From Pseudomonas sp. NCCP-436 (lineage in GTDB: Bacteria > Pseudomonadota > Gammaproteobacteria > Pseudomonadales > Pseudomonadaceae), in NCBI RefSeq assembly GCF_019656335.1, contig NZ_BPLZ01000014.1, forward strand, positions 34,318 to 98,317: a stretch of 64,000 nt of DNA, in the 5' to 3' direction. Below, in pieces: positions 58,037-64,000 of this stretch. The notes beneath the pieces are model-generated. The model was given only the letters and a program-made list of their open reading frames with translations. It did not search any database and was not told where the DNA came from. A program made the translations under genes and the position numbers. Each line of letters starts with the position of its first letter. Position 1 is the first letter of the stretch.

Positions 58037-59316
58037 ACAGCACGCCCCCAACGAACATGGCGTTCTTCAAGGATGCCTTTGATGTGCTTATACAGCCCGT
58101 CTTCATCCATGCCTTTGGCGGCATAGTGGTCGCGGATCACCGGCCAGCACTCCCAATCCTTGAGCCGGTGAAATGCTCGCCTAGCGCCCACTCGCTCCCG
58201 TGCCAGCAGACTGACGAAGTTTCCCAGGAACAGCTCCACGTTCTTGCCGGAGAAGCCCCGCGAAGTCTTGTATTGGCGCTTGTACTCGGTTTCATCCACC
58301 AGGGAATCCACCGGCAGATCCACGCGCACGTCGTCACGGATCAACGTCCAGATCGGTTCGAAGTAGCCAGGACGGGCAAGCAGCTTGAACTGGCGCAGGC
58401 CATAGCGCCACAAGCCGTCGAGGTGTGGAGCGAAGGCAGCGTAGCTGTTGGTTTCGATGGTCTGGCCGGTCTGCAGATCGAACGAGCCGGAGGCGAACTG
58501 TTGGATGACAGAGTGGTGGTAACGCAGTTCGACACGCCAGACGTCTTGCTCTGGGTCGTAGTTGTCCGGATCGGCTTCGTCGAAGCTATCGCGACGCCTC
58601 CAGACGCCTTCCCAGTAGTCGAGCTTGTCGATGGAGCGGGCCTGTTCTGTCTTGTTGTAGATACCGAGCTGGACGCCACCAGCAGAGCCGAACAGGTAGG
58701 ACTGGCCTTTGCCGTAGGTGGCAGACTCCAGCGTCCACTGGATTTCCTTGATGCCGGAGATATCACGGGCTGCGCGTGCGCGGCAGTGCATCCGGGCGAC
58801 CAGATCAGCGGGCGGTTGCCAGCCCTGCAGGTCTAGCGCGAGGTGGACCGCGCATTGGTTGCGCTCGACGTTGGTCAGCACATGGCCGGCGTAGTAGTCC
58901 AGGCGTTCCTGCAGGCGCTCGGGGCAGAACTGGTCGATGGCATGCGGTGACACCTCGATTTTCAGGTGTGGGCCGATGTTTTCGATCTTAGCGTTGAAGT
59001 TCTTGATCAGCAGGATGATGCCTAGGTCAGCGTTCTGGAGCTTGTACTGGTAGCCAGAGTCCTTGCTAACACGCCCGGAGTGCCAACGCTGGCCAGCGAA
59101 ATCTACGATGGTGCCGGGCTTATCGAACAGGCACATGATTTCAGGACGGATCAGACCGCGATACAACTGGCGGACGGTATCGACGCTGCAGGCCAGGATT
59201 CGAACGCCGGATAGATCCACGAAACCGCCCGCCCGAGGATCACAGAACAGACGACTTTTCGGGTTCTCTTTCCCCGTTTCGATATCAATGCGGTAGTAGT
59301 CCTTTGGTGCGCTCAT
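58033..59316 (-). CDS. Inovirus replication initiation protein (gene II-like)
   Basis: A 427-residue protein placed between Zot and the integrase, as the Pf1 replication protein is. It opens MSAPKDYYRIDIETGKENP and contains YDPEQDVWRVELRYHHS near residue 280, a pattern I recognise from Pf-type replication proteins. Such proteins nick the plus strand to start rolling-circle replication. The nicking tyrosine cannot be assigned with confidence by eye. It is coupled to the integrase by an ATGA overlap. Confidence 0.82.
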   Translation of the reverse strand: MSAPKDYYRIDIETGKENPKSRLFCDPRAGGFVDLSGVRILACSVDTVRQLYRGLIRPEIMCLFDKPGTIVDFAGQRWHSGRVSKDSGYQYKLQNADLGIILLIKNFNAKIENIGPHLKIEVSPHAIDQFCPERLQERLDYYAGHVLTNVERNQCAVHLALDLQGWQPPADLVARMHCRARAARDISGIKEIQWTLESATYGKGQSYLFGSAGGVQLGIYNKTEQARSIDKLDYWEGVWRRRDSFDEADPDNYDPEQDVWRVELRYHHSVIQQFASGSFDLQTGQTIETNSYAAFAPHLDGLWRYGLRQFKLLARPGYFEPIWTLIRDDVRVDLPVDSLVDETEYKRQYKTSRGFSGKNVELFLGNFVSLLARERVGARRAFHRLKDWECWPVIRDHYAAKGMDEDGLYKHIKGILEERHVRWGRAV

Positions 59317-59380
59317 TCTCTGTATCTCTCTGGTGTAACGTGGTTACTAAAATCTGTTTATCTGACGTGCTACAGGGACG

Positions 59381-60607
59381 TCAGGGAGCCGGCTGCGCCG
59401 CGCTGGCACCGGCGCCGGTTGCGCTACGCTGACCAGCGCCGGTGTCAGGTTCGCGGCGCGCCGGACTTACCGACGCCACCGGATCTATCACGCTGGTTAC
59501 CGCTCCACGGCCCGTCCAGGGCGTGACCCGTTCACCGTCTACGTCGCAGTACATGTCCAGCTGCCCTGGGAAGAATCGGCATTCGCTGATAGGGAGAATC
59601 CGCGTCAATCCGCCGTTGGATATCAGCACCACGCGGGCGGTCTTGCTGACGTGTCGGGGCTTGTCGTAGTCCTGCCAGTAGGTGGCCTCGGTTGGTTCAG
59701 GCTCTGGCCTGGGTGGTGACCACGTGCCAGTGGGCGAATGGACGTAGCCGCCCACGCGCCATGTCAGGGACATGACGGGGCCATCCGGTCTGGTGCTGTA
59801 CACCGCAGCGGCTGCCCGATGGGTTCGGTTCTGCGCCTCTGGCTCGGCCTTGGCCTGTGTTGATTGGGCGTGCCTTGCCTGGGAGGGCGGTGGCTCTGGC
59901 GAGAAGAACCGGTTGATGCCGTATACGCCGAAGGAGGCACCGCCGACGATGATCGCCAACAACCCCCACAAGCCCCAGGAGCGCAGGATAGAAGCGCGGC
60001 CATCGGCCTTGGATTCGTCGCCCACCTCGCCCGTGGCCGATTGCGTGGCGGACTTGTAGTAGCACCACACGGTGGGCTTGAAGGTGCCAGCGGTTTGCCG
60101 CAGCAAGGCCGATTTCGGCGGCCGCTGACCTTTGGCGGCACCCCGGTAGATATCGACGCGGTAGAACTTCTTGGACTTCTTGACGATACGGTAGGTGGTT
60201 TCGACCAACAGCGTGACCCAGGAGGCGATTTGCTCAAGATCCTGAGTTACCAGAATGACCCGCATGGACTGGCCTTTGTCGTCGACACGATGGCGGTGCT
60301 CAGCCAGCAGGGCCTTATCTTCCAGTGGTGCGGCGTTGGTCTTTTGCCCCTTTGGCCAGCGGCGCCAGAGTTCATCGAGCACCAGCACGCAGCCATTGGG
60401 AGCCAGTTCGGCCAGGTCACGGCGCTCATACCAGTCCGCTGGCAGTTGATCGATAGTGCCGCCGAAATCGGCCAGCAGCGCATCTACCTCAAGCGGGATA
60501 TTTGTCACAACATGCCGCCCTTGCTTAAGGCTCGGGATAATGACGTGTTCGACAACGCCATAACTTTTCCCGTGGCCGGGCATGCCGGTGTAAGCATCAA
60601 TGGCCAT
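59381..60607 (-). CDS. Zot-domain phage assembly ATPase (pI analogue)
   Basis: A 408-residue protein. The N-terminal Zot domain has Walker A GMPGHGKSY at residues 7-15 and Walker B-like CVLVLDELWRRWP near residue 75. A single membrane helix follows (GLWGLLAIIVGGASFGVYGI, around residue 235), and the C-terminal periplasmic tail ends Pro/Ala-rich. It drives export and assembly of the filament at the inner membrane. The name comes from the Vibrio CTX phage homologue; it is not evidence for an enterotoxin. It starts three bases after the pVI-like gene. Confidence 0.95.
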   Translation of the reverse strand: MAIDAYTGMPGHGKSYGVVEHVIIPSLKQGRHVVTNIPLEVDALLADFGGTIDQLPADWYERRDLAELAPNGCVLVLDELWRRWPKGQKTNAAPLEDKALLAEHRHRVDDKGQSMRVILVTQDLEQIASWVTLLVETTYRIVKKSKKFYRVDIYRGAAKGQRPPKSALLRQTAGTFKPTVWCYYKSATQSATGEVGDESKADGRASILRSWGLWGLLAIIVGGASFGVYGINRFFSPEPPPSQARHAQSTQAKAEPEAQNRTHRAAAAVYSTRPDGPVMSLTWRVGGYVHSPTGTWSPPRPEPEPTEATYWQDYDKPRHVSKTARVVLISNGGLTRILPISECRFFPGQLDMYCDVDGERVTPWTGRGAVTSVIDPVASVSPARREPDTGAGQRSATGAGASAAQPAP

Positions 60608-60610
60608 GGG

Positions 60611-60940
60611 TCACCCGATGAGCGGAATACGGCGAATCACGAAGCGAACCAGGTAGGCAAGCAAGACTACCGTGACGCCGAAATCGAGCTTGAACATAGA
60701 AGTGAAGAAGATCACCTCGGGCGGGATGCTCTGCATGGCGTTAGCAGCATCATGAAAGAACTGAGGCACCGGGATGGCCTCGAAAAACTTCACGACCGCT
60801 TCACAGATGCCGCTGAACACCCACTGAGGGAAGCTCTCCAAGAACTCAACAAATGAGTCATAGACATCCTGCAGCCAGTCCAGCAACTTACTTGGGAACG
60901 ACCACAGCCAATCAGCGAAACGACCTAGTTTCTCAAGCAT
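60611..60940 (-). CDS. Minor coat protein (pVI analogue, DUF2523-like)
   Basis: A 109-residue hydrophobic protein rich in aromatic residues: MLEKLGRFADWLWSFPSKLL at the start and a C-terminal membrane helix (FGVTVVLLAYLVRFVIRR). Position between the pIII-like adhesin and Zot matches Pf1 ORF110-type / M13 gene VI proteins, which hold the adhesin on the end of the virion. Confidence 0.85.
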   Translation of the reverse strand: MLEKLGRFADWLWSFPSKLLDWLQDVYDSFVEFLESFPQWVFSGICEAVVKFFEAIPVPQFFHDAANAMQSIPPEVIFFTSMFKLDFGVTVVLLAYLVRFVIRRIPLIG

Positions 60941-60958
60941 GAGTCACCTCTTTCGGCA

Positions 60959-62257
60959 CTACGAGGACAGGACAATACGCACCGCTAGCAGTGACCAGAC
61001 TGCGATCATGAGAGCGGTGAAAATGCCGGATATCTGCGGCCACAGAGTGCAGTGACCATCAAAGACAACATTTTGGCCGAACAGCTTGACGGAGCCGGAC
61101 GGGCACACGCCGTCACCCGAGGGGAAAGCAATACCGGTCACCGCGCTGCCTATCGGTGAGTTGAGCACCCCGTCATAGACGCGCTGGAATGACTCGTCAA
61201 AGCCGGGAATCTTTTCAGCACCGCCAAAATAACTAGGAGCTACAAAAGCACAGTCGTCGCCGTCGCAGAAACCAGGGCCGGAGCCTTCGCCTTCGCCTTC
61301 ACCGTCCCCGTCGCCGTTACCGTTTCCATTACCAGAGCCGCCGCCAGTGTTGCCGCTACCGGAGCCATTGCCGTCCCCGTCGCCATTACCGGAGCCGTCA
61401 CCATCCCCGTTATTGCCGCCTCCCGAGTCACCGCCCCCGGAGTCACCGCCCCCGGAGTTACCACCTCCAGAGTTACCACCATCATCGCCACCGTTATCAC
61501 CGCCTCCCGTGTCACCCCCGGGCGGGTTTCCATTGTCGTCAGGGTTCTTTGCGCAGGTAGTACCAGACCATCCGTAGCCAGGAGGACAGCCAGGATCATT
61601 AGGGTCAGACGGAGGAACATCCGGAGTATCAGGGGGATTAAGCACATCGCCCGGCGCACCTAAAGGCGCATCCGGCTCATTACACGAATCACCCGTGCCA
61701 GTGCCGATATGGTTGCAATAACCCGTATCGGCTGAACCGATATCTTTATAACAACTAGAAGCAGTGTTATCGATGCTGTAGGAGCAGCCGCCGAAGCACA
61801 CCGACGACCCCAGAGGGAAGCTGGTGGAAACGTAGTTGCGGCCACCGTAGTTGATGATGGGGCCGCTGGGGGATTTGAAGATGCCTGGTGACAGATTTGA
61901 GCAATCACGAGGCATGCAAGACAAGCCTGATTCAGCCACGCCACCAGGACATTGCTCGACATGCCGAACCCATGTCCCGATATGCCAAATCTGCCCATCC
62001 GGGCCTCGCGTACCTTTACAGTCTCCCGATGCATCGGCGCTGGTGACCTGGGTCAGCTTGTAACCAAACTTGCTCGCAAGTGCCTGGCAGGCGGCCTGAT
62101 AAGTGGAAAACGGCCCAACAGTTTCAGTTTGCGCCGTATACGGAGACTGGCCACTTGCAGTGTAAGTAACCAGTTCATCACCATAAACCGGAAGAAGGAG
62201 CATCCAGAACAACAGCAGAGCAGCAGCCACATGAAGCGGCAAGACCGGCATCATCAC
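60959..62257 (-). CDS. Adsorption protein (pIII/CoaA analogue)
   Basis: A 432-residue tip protein. It has a signal peptide ending about residue 26 (LLLPVYG), a Cys-rich N-terminal domain (residues 27-240, at least 14 cysteines) that should bind the host receptor, a Gly/Asn/Asp/Ser linker at residues 243-329 and a C-terminal domain ending in a membrane helix (residues about 411-430). Pf-type phages use type IV pili as receptor, and pilZ is present in this genome, but the receptor here is not known. The start GTG 62257 may be replaced by ATG 62254 or 62251. Confidence 0.92.
   Translation of the reverse strand: MMMPVLPLHVAAALLLFWMLLLPVYGDELVTYTASGQSPYTAQTETVGPFSTYQAACQALASKFGYKLTQVTSADASGDCKGTRGPDGQIWHIGTWVRHVEQCPGGVAESGLSCMPRDCSNLSPGIFKSPSGPIINYGGRNYVSTSFPLGSSVCFGGCSYSIDNTASSCYKDIGSADTGYCNHIGTGTGDSCNEPDAPLGAPGDVLNPPDTPDVPPSDPNDPGCPPGYGWSGTTCAKNPDDNGNPPGGDTGGGDNGGDDGGNSGGGNSGGGDSGGGDSGGGNNGDGDGSGNGDGDGNGSGSGNTGGGSGNGNGNGDGDGEGEGEGSGPGFCDGDDCAFVAPSYFGGAEKIPGFDESFQRVYDGVLNSPIGSAVTGIAFPSGDGVCPSGSVKLFGQNVVFDGHCTLWPQISGIFTALMIAVWSLLAVRIVLSS
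61271..61531. repeat. Gly-rich repeat region inside the adhesin gene
   Basis: About 260 bases of tandem short codon repeats (GGGNSGGGNSGGGDSGGGD, then GDG/NGD units) coding the flexible linker of the pIII-like protein. Such stretches are prone to length change. Confidence 0.85.
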
Positions 62258-62332
62258 TCACCACCTCGAAAAAATGGCGTAAGCGCAGGCACAGCCGATG
62301 CAGAAGAAGGCGAATTCCCACAGCGCTTGCAT
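62258..62332 (-). CDS. 24-residue membrane peptide (pVII/pIX-like)
   Basis: MQALWEFAFFCIGCACAYAI plus FSRW, one membrane helix with three cysteines. A GAGG site lies seven bases before its ATG at 62332. Its stop is directly followed by the adhesin start, so they are coupled. Position between major coat and adhesin genes is that of small virion-tip proteins of M13 (32-33 residues) and of the small Pf1 ORF. Function is inferred from place and shape only. Confidence 0.65.
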   Translation of the reverse strand: MQALWEFAFFCIGCACAYAIFSRW

Positions 62333-62345
62333 GACGACCTCGCAA

Positions 62346-62372
62346 TGAGAAAGGCCGGCGCTGGGCCGGCCT
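62346..62372 (-). terminator. Terminator after the major coat gene
   Basis: Perfect eight-base stem AGGCCGGC/GCCGGCCT, five-base loop, then TTCTC on the minus strand, 16 bases past the coat stop. Filamentous phages keep a strong terminator here so that the coat protein is made in excess over the downstream tip genes. Confidence 0.85.
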
Positions 62373-62387
62373 GGGTGGTGGAGCGCT

Positions 62388-62609
62388 TTAGCCGCGCAGG
62401 AAGCCGAGGACGATGCGGGCGCCCTTGATGCCGGCGTAGACCACCGCCAGCAGCGCAGCGACGGCCAGAACGCCGGTGGCGATAGTGCCGAAGTCCACAT
62501 CGCTCATGACGGCGCTGTAGTCCCAGCCGTCGGCAAAGGTGAGGGTGGAAACGGCGGCGAAAGGCAGAGCCAGTGCCAGATCACGGGAAACGCGTTTGAT
62601 TTTTTGCAT
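62388..62609 (-). CDS. Major coat protein precursor (pVIII/CoaB analogue)
   Basis: A 73-residue precursor: signal peptide of 26 residues (LALPFAAVSTLTFA, cleavage before DGWDYSA) and a mature 47-residue rod with an acidic N-terminus, a hydrophobic middle (ATGVLAVAALLAVVYAG) and a basic C-terminus (IKGARIVLGFLRG). This three-part layout and size match pVIII-type coat proteins; Pf1 coat has 46 residues. A GGAGAG site precedes the ATG. Confidence 0.92.
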   Translation of the reverse strand: MQKIKRVSRDLALALPFAAVSTLTFADGWDYSAVMSDVDFGTIATGVLAVAALLAVVYAGIKGARIVLGFLRG

Positions 62610-62629
62610 GGTGATGCTCTCCAGAAGGT

Positions 62630-62857
62630 TCAGCCGTGCCGGATGAAGTCGAGAATGGCTTTGCAGCCGATCCCGATCAGGAGCACGGTGGTTACGAGGG
62701 AAAATCCGATCCCGAACAATTGGGCCAGCACGGCTGGGTCTAATTGGCTCGGGTCGAACTGTTCAGGCAGCTGGATCAGCACCCAACCGCCAGAACACAG
62801 GGGCGCACCGCCTGCATCGACCGATAAAGCACCGTCACAGGTGAGCGCGTAAATCAT
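62630..62857 (-). CDS. Small phage membrane protein
   Basis: A 75-residue protein, MIYALTCDGALSVDAGGAPL..., with a polar N-terminal half containing two cysteines and a C-terminal membrane helix (residues about 49-66, LFGIGFSLVTTVLLIGIG) followed by KAILDFIRHG. It precedes the major coat gene by 20 bases, where Pf1 has a small protein of similar size (PA0721/0722 position). It may be a minor virion protein. Its ATG overlaps the stop of the Cys-rich 57-residue gene. Confidence 0.75.
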   Translation of the reverse strand: MIYALTCDGALSVDAGGAPLCSGGWVLIQLPEQFDPSQLDPAVLAQLFGIGFSLVTTVLLIGIGCKAILDFIRHG

Positions 62858-63027
62858 TCGCCAGAAAACTCAATGTCAGATTCGAAGGGCTCGCAGTCAG
62901 GACAGACTGCGAAATGAGGCGGCAGACGAAGATCAGGCAGCAGGTCGCTTTGCGGCGCAGGCAGCGCCATAAGCTTGCCCATATCGTTTCCGCAGCAGTC
63001 GCAGAAAACCCGATCTTCGATCAGCAT
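62854..63027 (-). CDS. 57-residue Cys-rich protein, possible zinc ribbon
   Basis: A 57-residue frame with CDCC at residues 9-12 and CPDC at residues 42-45, the spacing of a small treble-clef or zinc-ribbon fold. The remainder is acidic and Leu/Pro-rich. A strong GGGAGGGG site lies before the ATG at 63027, and the stop overlaps the next ATG (ATGA), so it is clearly translated with its neighbours. It lies between SSB and the membrane protein. I know no named function; a DNA- or RNA-binding regulatory role is possible. Confidence 0.75.
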   Translation of the reverse strand: MLIEDRVFCDCCGNDMGKLMALPAPQSDLLPDLRLPPHFAVCPDCEPFESDIEFSGE

Positions 63028-63042
63028 GGCCGCCCCTCCCGA

Positions 63043-63387
63043 TTAGTTGGCCTTCACCTGTTGCTGCTGTTGGGCGGCTTGCGGGGCCGGTTTGCTGGCC
63101 TGAGCGGGCTTGGCCGACTCGACGTGCAGGACGATGAACTTGCCAGCGTTCTTGGAGCCACGTTCGATCTCGACGGTTACGCGGGCGGTTTCCAGCACGT
63201 CGAGGCCTTTGCAGGCGTTCCACACTTCTTCGCGGACGTCTTCGGAGACTTGCATCGAGAGCAGCGAAATACCCACGTCCTTTTCGCCGTCCGGTTCGTC
63301 GCCCAGGTACAGCTTGACCAGGTCCACGTTGTCGAACTTCACGCGCTCAGCGCTGATGAATGCCAGTTCCATAGTGGTGCGTGCCAT
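63043..63387 (-). CDS. Phage single-stranded DNA-binding protein (gene V analogue)
   Basis: A 114-residue protein with a beta-rich body (LAFISAERVKFDNVDLVKLYLGDE, then VTVEIERGSKNAGKFIVLHVES) and a Pro/Ala/Gln-rich tail (AQQQQQVKAN). Size, place upstream of the coat gene and strand pattern fit the protein that coats phage ssDNA before assembly. It differs from the 144-residue Pf1 protein, so the call rests mainly on context. GAGGAA precedes the ATG. Confidence 0.65.
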   Translation of the reverse strand: MARTTMELAFISAERVKFDNVDLVKLYLGDEPDGEKDVGISLLSMQVSEDVREEVWNACKGLDVLETARVTVEIERGSKNAGKFIVLHVESAKPAQASKPAPQAAQQQQQVKAN

Positions 63388-63566
63388 GTTGTGTTTCCTC
63401 GCTTGGTTGCGCCTTATTGCGCGGGTTTGCCTTTCAGCAGGCCGAGCGAGTCCACACGGGCAAACTTTCGTTTTTTGCCCGAGGTGGTTTTCTCGACTTG
63501 CCGAGGTTTTCAGTTAGCGCCGCTGGTGCAGCGGGTTTGGTTCAACACCAAGGGCCGCGGCCCTTG
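63388..63566. other. Gap between phage SSB and the next gene
   Basis: About 180 bases without a confident gene. It holds a perfect 16-base palindrome (63550-63565), an 18-codon frame starting with an ATGA overlap (63514-63570) and a Lys/Arg-rich frame of 31 codons without a normal start (63414-63509). It may hold a promoter for the SSB-to-coat block. Confidence 0.5.
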
Positions 63567-63782
63567 TCATCCCGTTTCGCCACCGCCGACCGCGACTGGC
63601 GGGGATTGCGCGGTTCGGTCAGGCAGACCGCGCGGGCCAGTCACGGACGCCGGAGGCGACGAGGTTTGCTGGTTGCTGCCGACGCGGGAGCCGTCCATAC
63701 GGCCAAACCAGTAGCCGACCACCAGACAGTTGATCAGCAGCAGGCCAAGGATCAGCAGCGAAGGCAGGTCGAGAACGATCAT
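63567..63782 (-). CDS. Small single-helix phage protein
   Basis: A 71-residue protein: membrane helix at the N-terminus (LPSLLILGLLLINCLVVGYW, residues 6-25), then FGRMDGSRVGSNQQTSS and a Pro/Gly/Ala-rich tail. The start at 63782 has a GGAGG site eight bases ahead and overlaps the upstream stop (ATGA). Function unknown; it could be an assembly or regulatory protein of the phage. Confidence 0.7.
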   Translation of the reverse strand: MIVLDLPSLLILGLLLINCLVVGYWFGRMDGSRVGSNQQTSSPPASVTGPRGLPDRTAQSPPVAVGGGETG

Positions 63783-64000
63783 GCCCGCACCTCCAGCAGA
63801 TCCAGGCTGGCCTGACATGGCACCGCCTCCCGCACCTTGCCGTTCAGCACGTCGATGACATGACGGCCCCATTGATCGGCGATGGCATCGGCAATGCCCT
63901 GATAGGTGCGGGAACGGTTCTTCCAGCGATCCGGCCCCGGTGCCATGTAATGCACCACCGGAGCGCGGCCTTCGACAATCTCGGTGGGCCGGAGCAGCGG
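63779..64000 (-). CDS. Unidentified phage protein, C-terminal part (runs off window)
   Basis: The frame is open from the window edge at 64000 to a stop at 63779, giving 73 residues of a soluble protein: ...APVVHYMAPGPDRWKNRSRT, YQGIADAIADQWG and a final SLDLLEVRA. Codon use and the ATGA overlap with the following gene support it. I do not recognise the family. Upstream genes of Pf1-type phages in this place are of unknown function too. Confidence 0.7.
   Translation of the reverse strand, partial: PLLRPTEIVEGRAPVVHYMAPGPDRWKNRSRTYQGIADAIADQWGRHVIDVLNGKVREAVPCQASLDLLEVRA

Larger units (their letters stand above)
55848..64000. mobile_element. Pf1-like filamentous (inovirus) prophage, left part
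   Basis: At least 8.1 kb of a filamentous prophage inserted beside tRNA-Met; the other end (attR) is beyond the window. All its genes are on the minus strand. Gene order from the right edge: unknown, membrane protein, SSB, Cys-rich small protein, small membrane protein, major coat, terminator, 24-residue peptide, pIII-like adhesin, pVI-like, Zot/pI, Rep, integrase. This is the Pf1/Pf4 order (from memory, PA0718-PA0728). Cargo between integrase and tRNA is a toxin-antitoxin pair and an Excalibur protein. The exact left boundary is inferred to fall in the tRNA 3' part or just after it. Confidence 0.9.

Noticed and set aside
57398..58836. Plus-strand frames of 242 and 259 codons inside the prophage
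   Set aside because: They are opposite the integrase and Rep genes, have no ribosome sites and show no family motif; the phage genes are all on the minus strand.
59381..60607. Reading the Zot protein as an enterotoxin
   Set aside because: Zot domains in filamentous phages are assembly ATPases; the gene order and single membrane helix fit the pI role, and nothing suggests a toxin.

Overview
The window is about 55.7 kb of conserved Pseudomonas chromosome followed by about 8.2 kb of a filamentous prophage that runs off the right edge. The genus call rests on gene order: topA - lexA/sulA - psrA - nagZ - mfd - gap - nqrABCDEF - apbE - nqrM - sth - lolCDE - comEC - lpxK - kdsB - murB - rne - rluC - rpmF - plsX - fabDG - acpP - fabF - pabC - mltG - tmk - holB - pilZ - tatD. 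From memory this is the P. aeruginosa PA3011 to PA2954 block in the same order, although a few P. aeruginosa genes (a nucleoside phosphorylase after nagZ, aroP1 between gap and nqr, a DUF2062 gene before comEC) are not here and an L,D-transpeptidase gene is present. The organism is therefore probably a Pseudomonas other than P. aeruginosa. All calls come from reading the sequence; no search was run.

Layout. 1-4.8 kb: end of topA, two small conserved genes, the SOS pair lexA-sulA behind two LexA boxes, and psrA behind two PsrA-type boxes. 4.8-12 kb: cell-wall recycling (L,D-transpeptidase, nagZ), mfd with a CsiV-like gene, and a long-form GAPDH. 12.4-21 kb: the complete Na+-pumping NADH:quinone reductase operon with its maturation genes apbE and nqrM, then soluble transhydrogenase. 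21-33 kb: a phosphodiesterase and PilZ group, lipoprotein export (lolCDE), comEC, an ExbBD pair and an envelope operon (lpxK, kdsB, tyrosine phosphatase, murB). 33-39.9 kb: rne with a long leader, rluC, a HAD phosphatase, sppA and yceF/maf. 40-49.3 kb: fatty-acid synthesis cluster, pabC, mltG, tmk, holB and pilZ. 49.3-55.7 kb: tatD, the RgsA small RNA (minus strand), a decayed class-V aminotransferase, a TetR regulator, a MoaA-like and a second radical SAM enzyme, a lipoprotein and a DUF1285 gene.

At 55,771 a tRNA-Met(CAU) gene marks the attachment site of a Pf1-like inovirus. Reading leftwards on the minus strand from the window edge: two partly seen or unknown genes, an ssDNA-binding protein, a Cys-rich 57-residue protein, a small membrane protein, the major coat protein, a terminator, a 24-residue peptide, a Gly-rich pIII-type adhesin, a pVI-type minor coat protein, the Zot/pI assembly ATPase, the replication protein and a tyrosine integrase. 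Between the integrase and the tRNA lie three cargo genes: a FitA/FitB-type toxin-antitoxin pair and a membrane-anchored Excalibur-domain protein. Several of the small phage genes were found by reading frames directly and are too short for ordinary gene calling.

Most of the chromosomal part is ordinary core genome. The points most worth checking are a run of nine G residues inside the spacer of the only good promoter ahead of nqrA, a rluC promoter that predicts a leaderless mRNA, the rgsA promoter with a dyad at -30, the aminotransferase with three separate lesions, and the accessory block and tiny genes of the inovirus.
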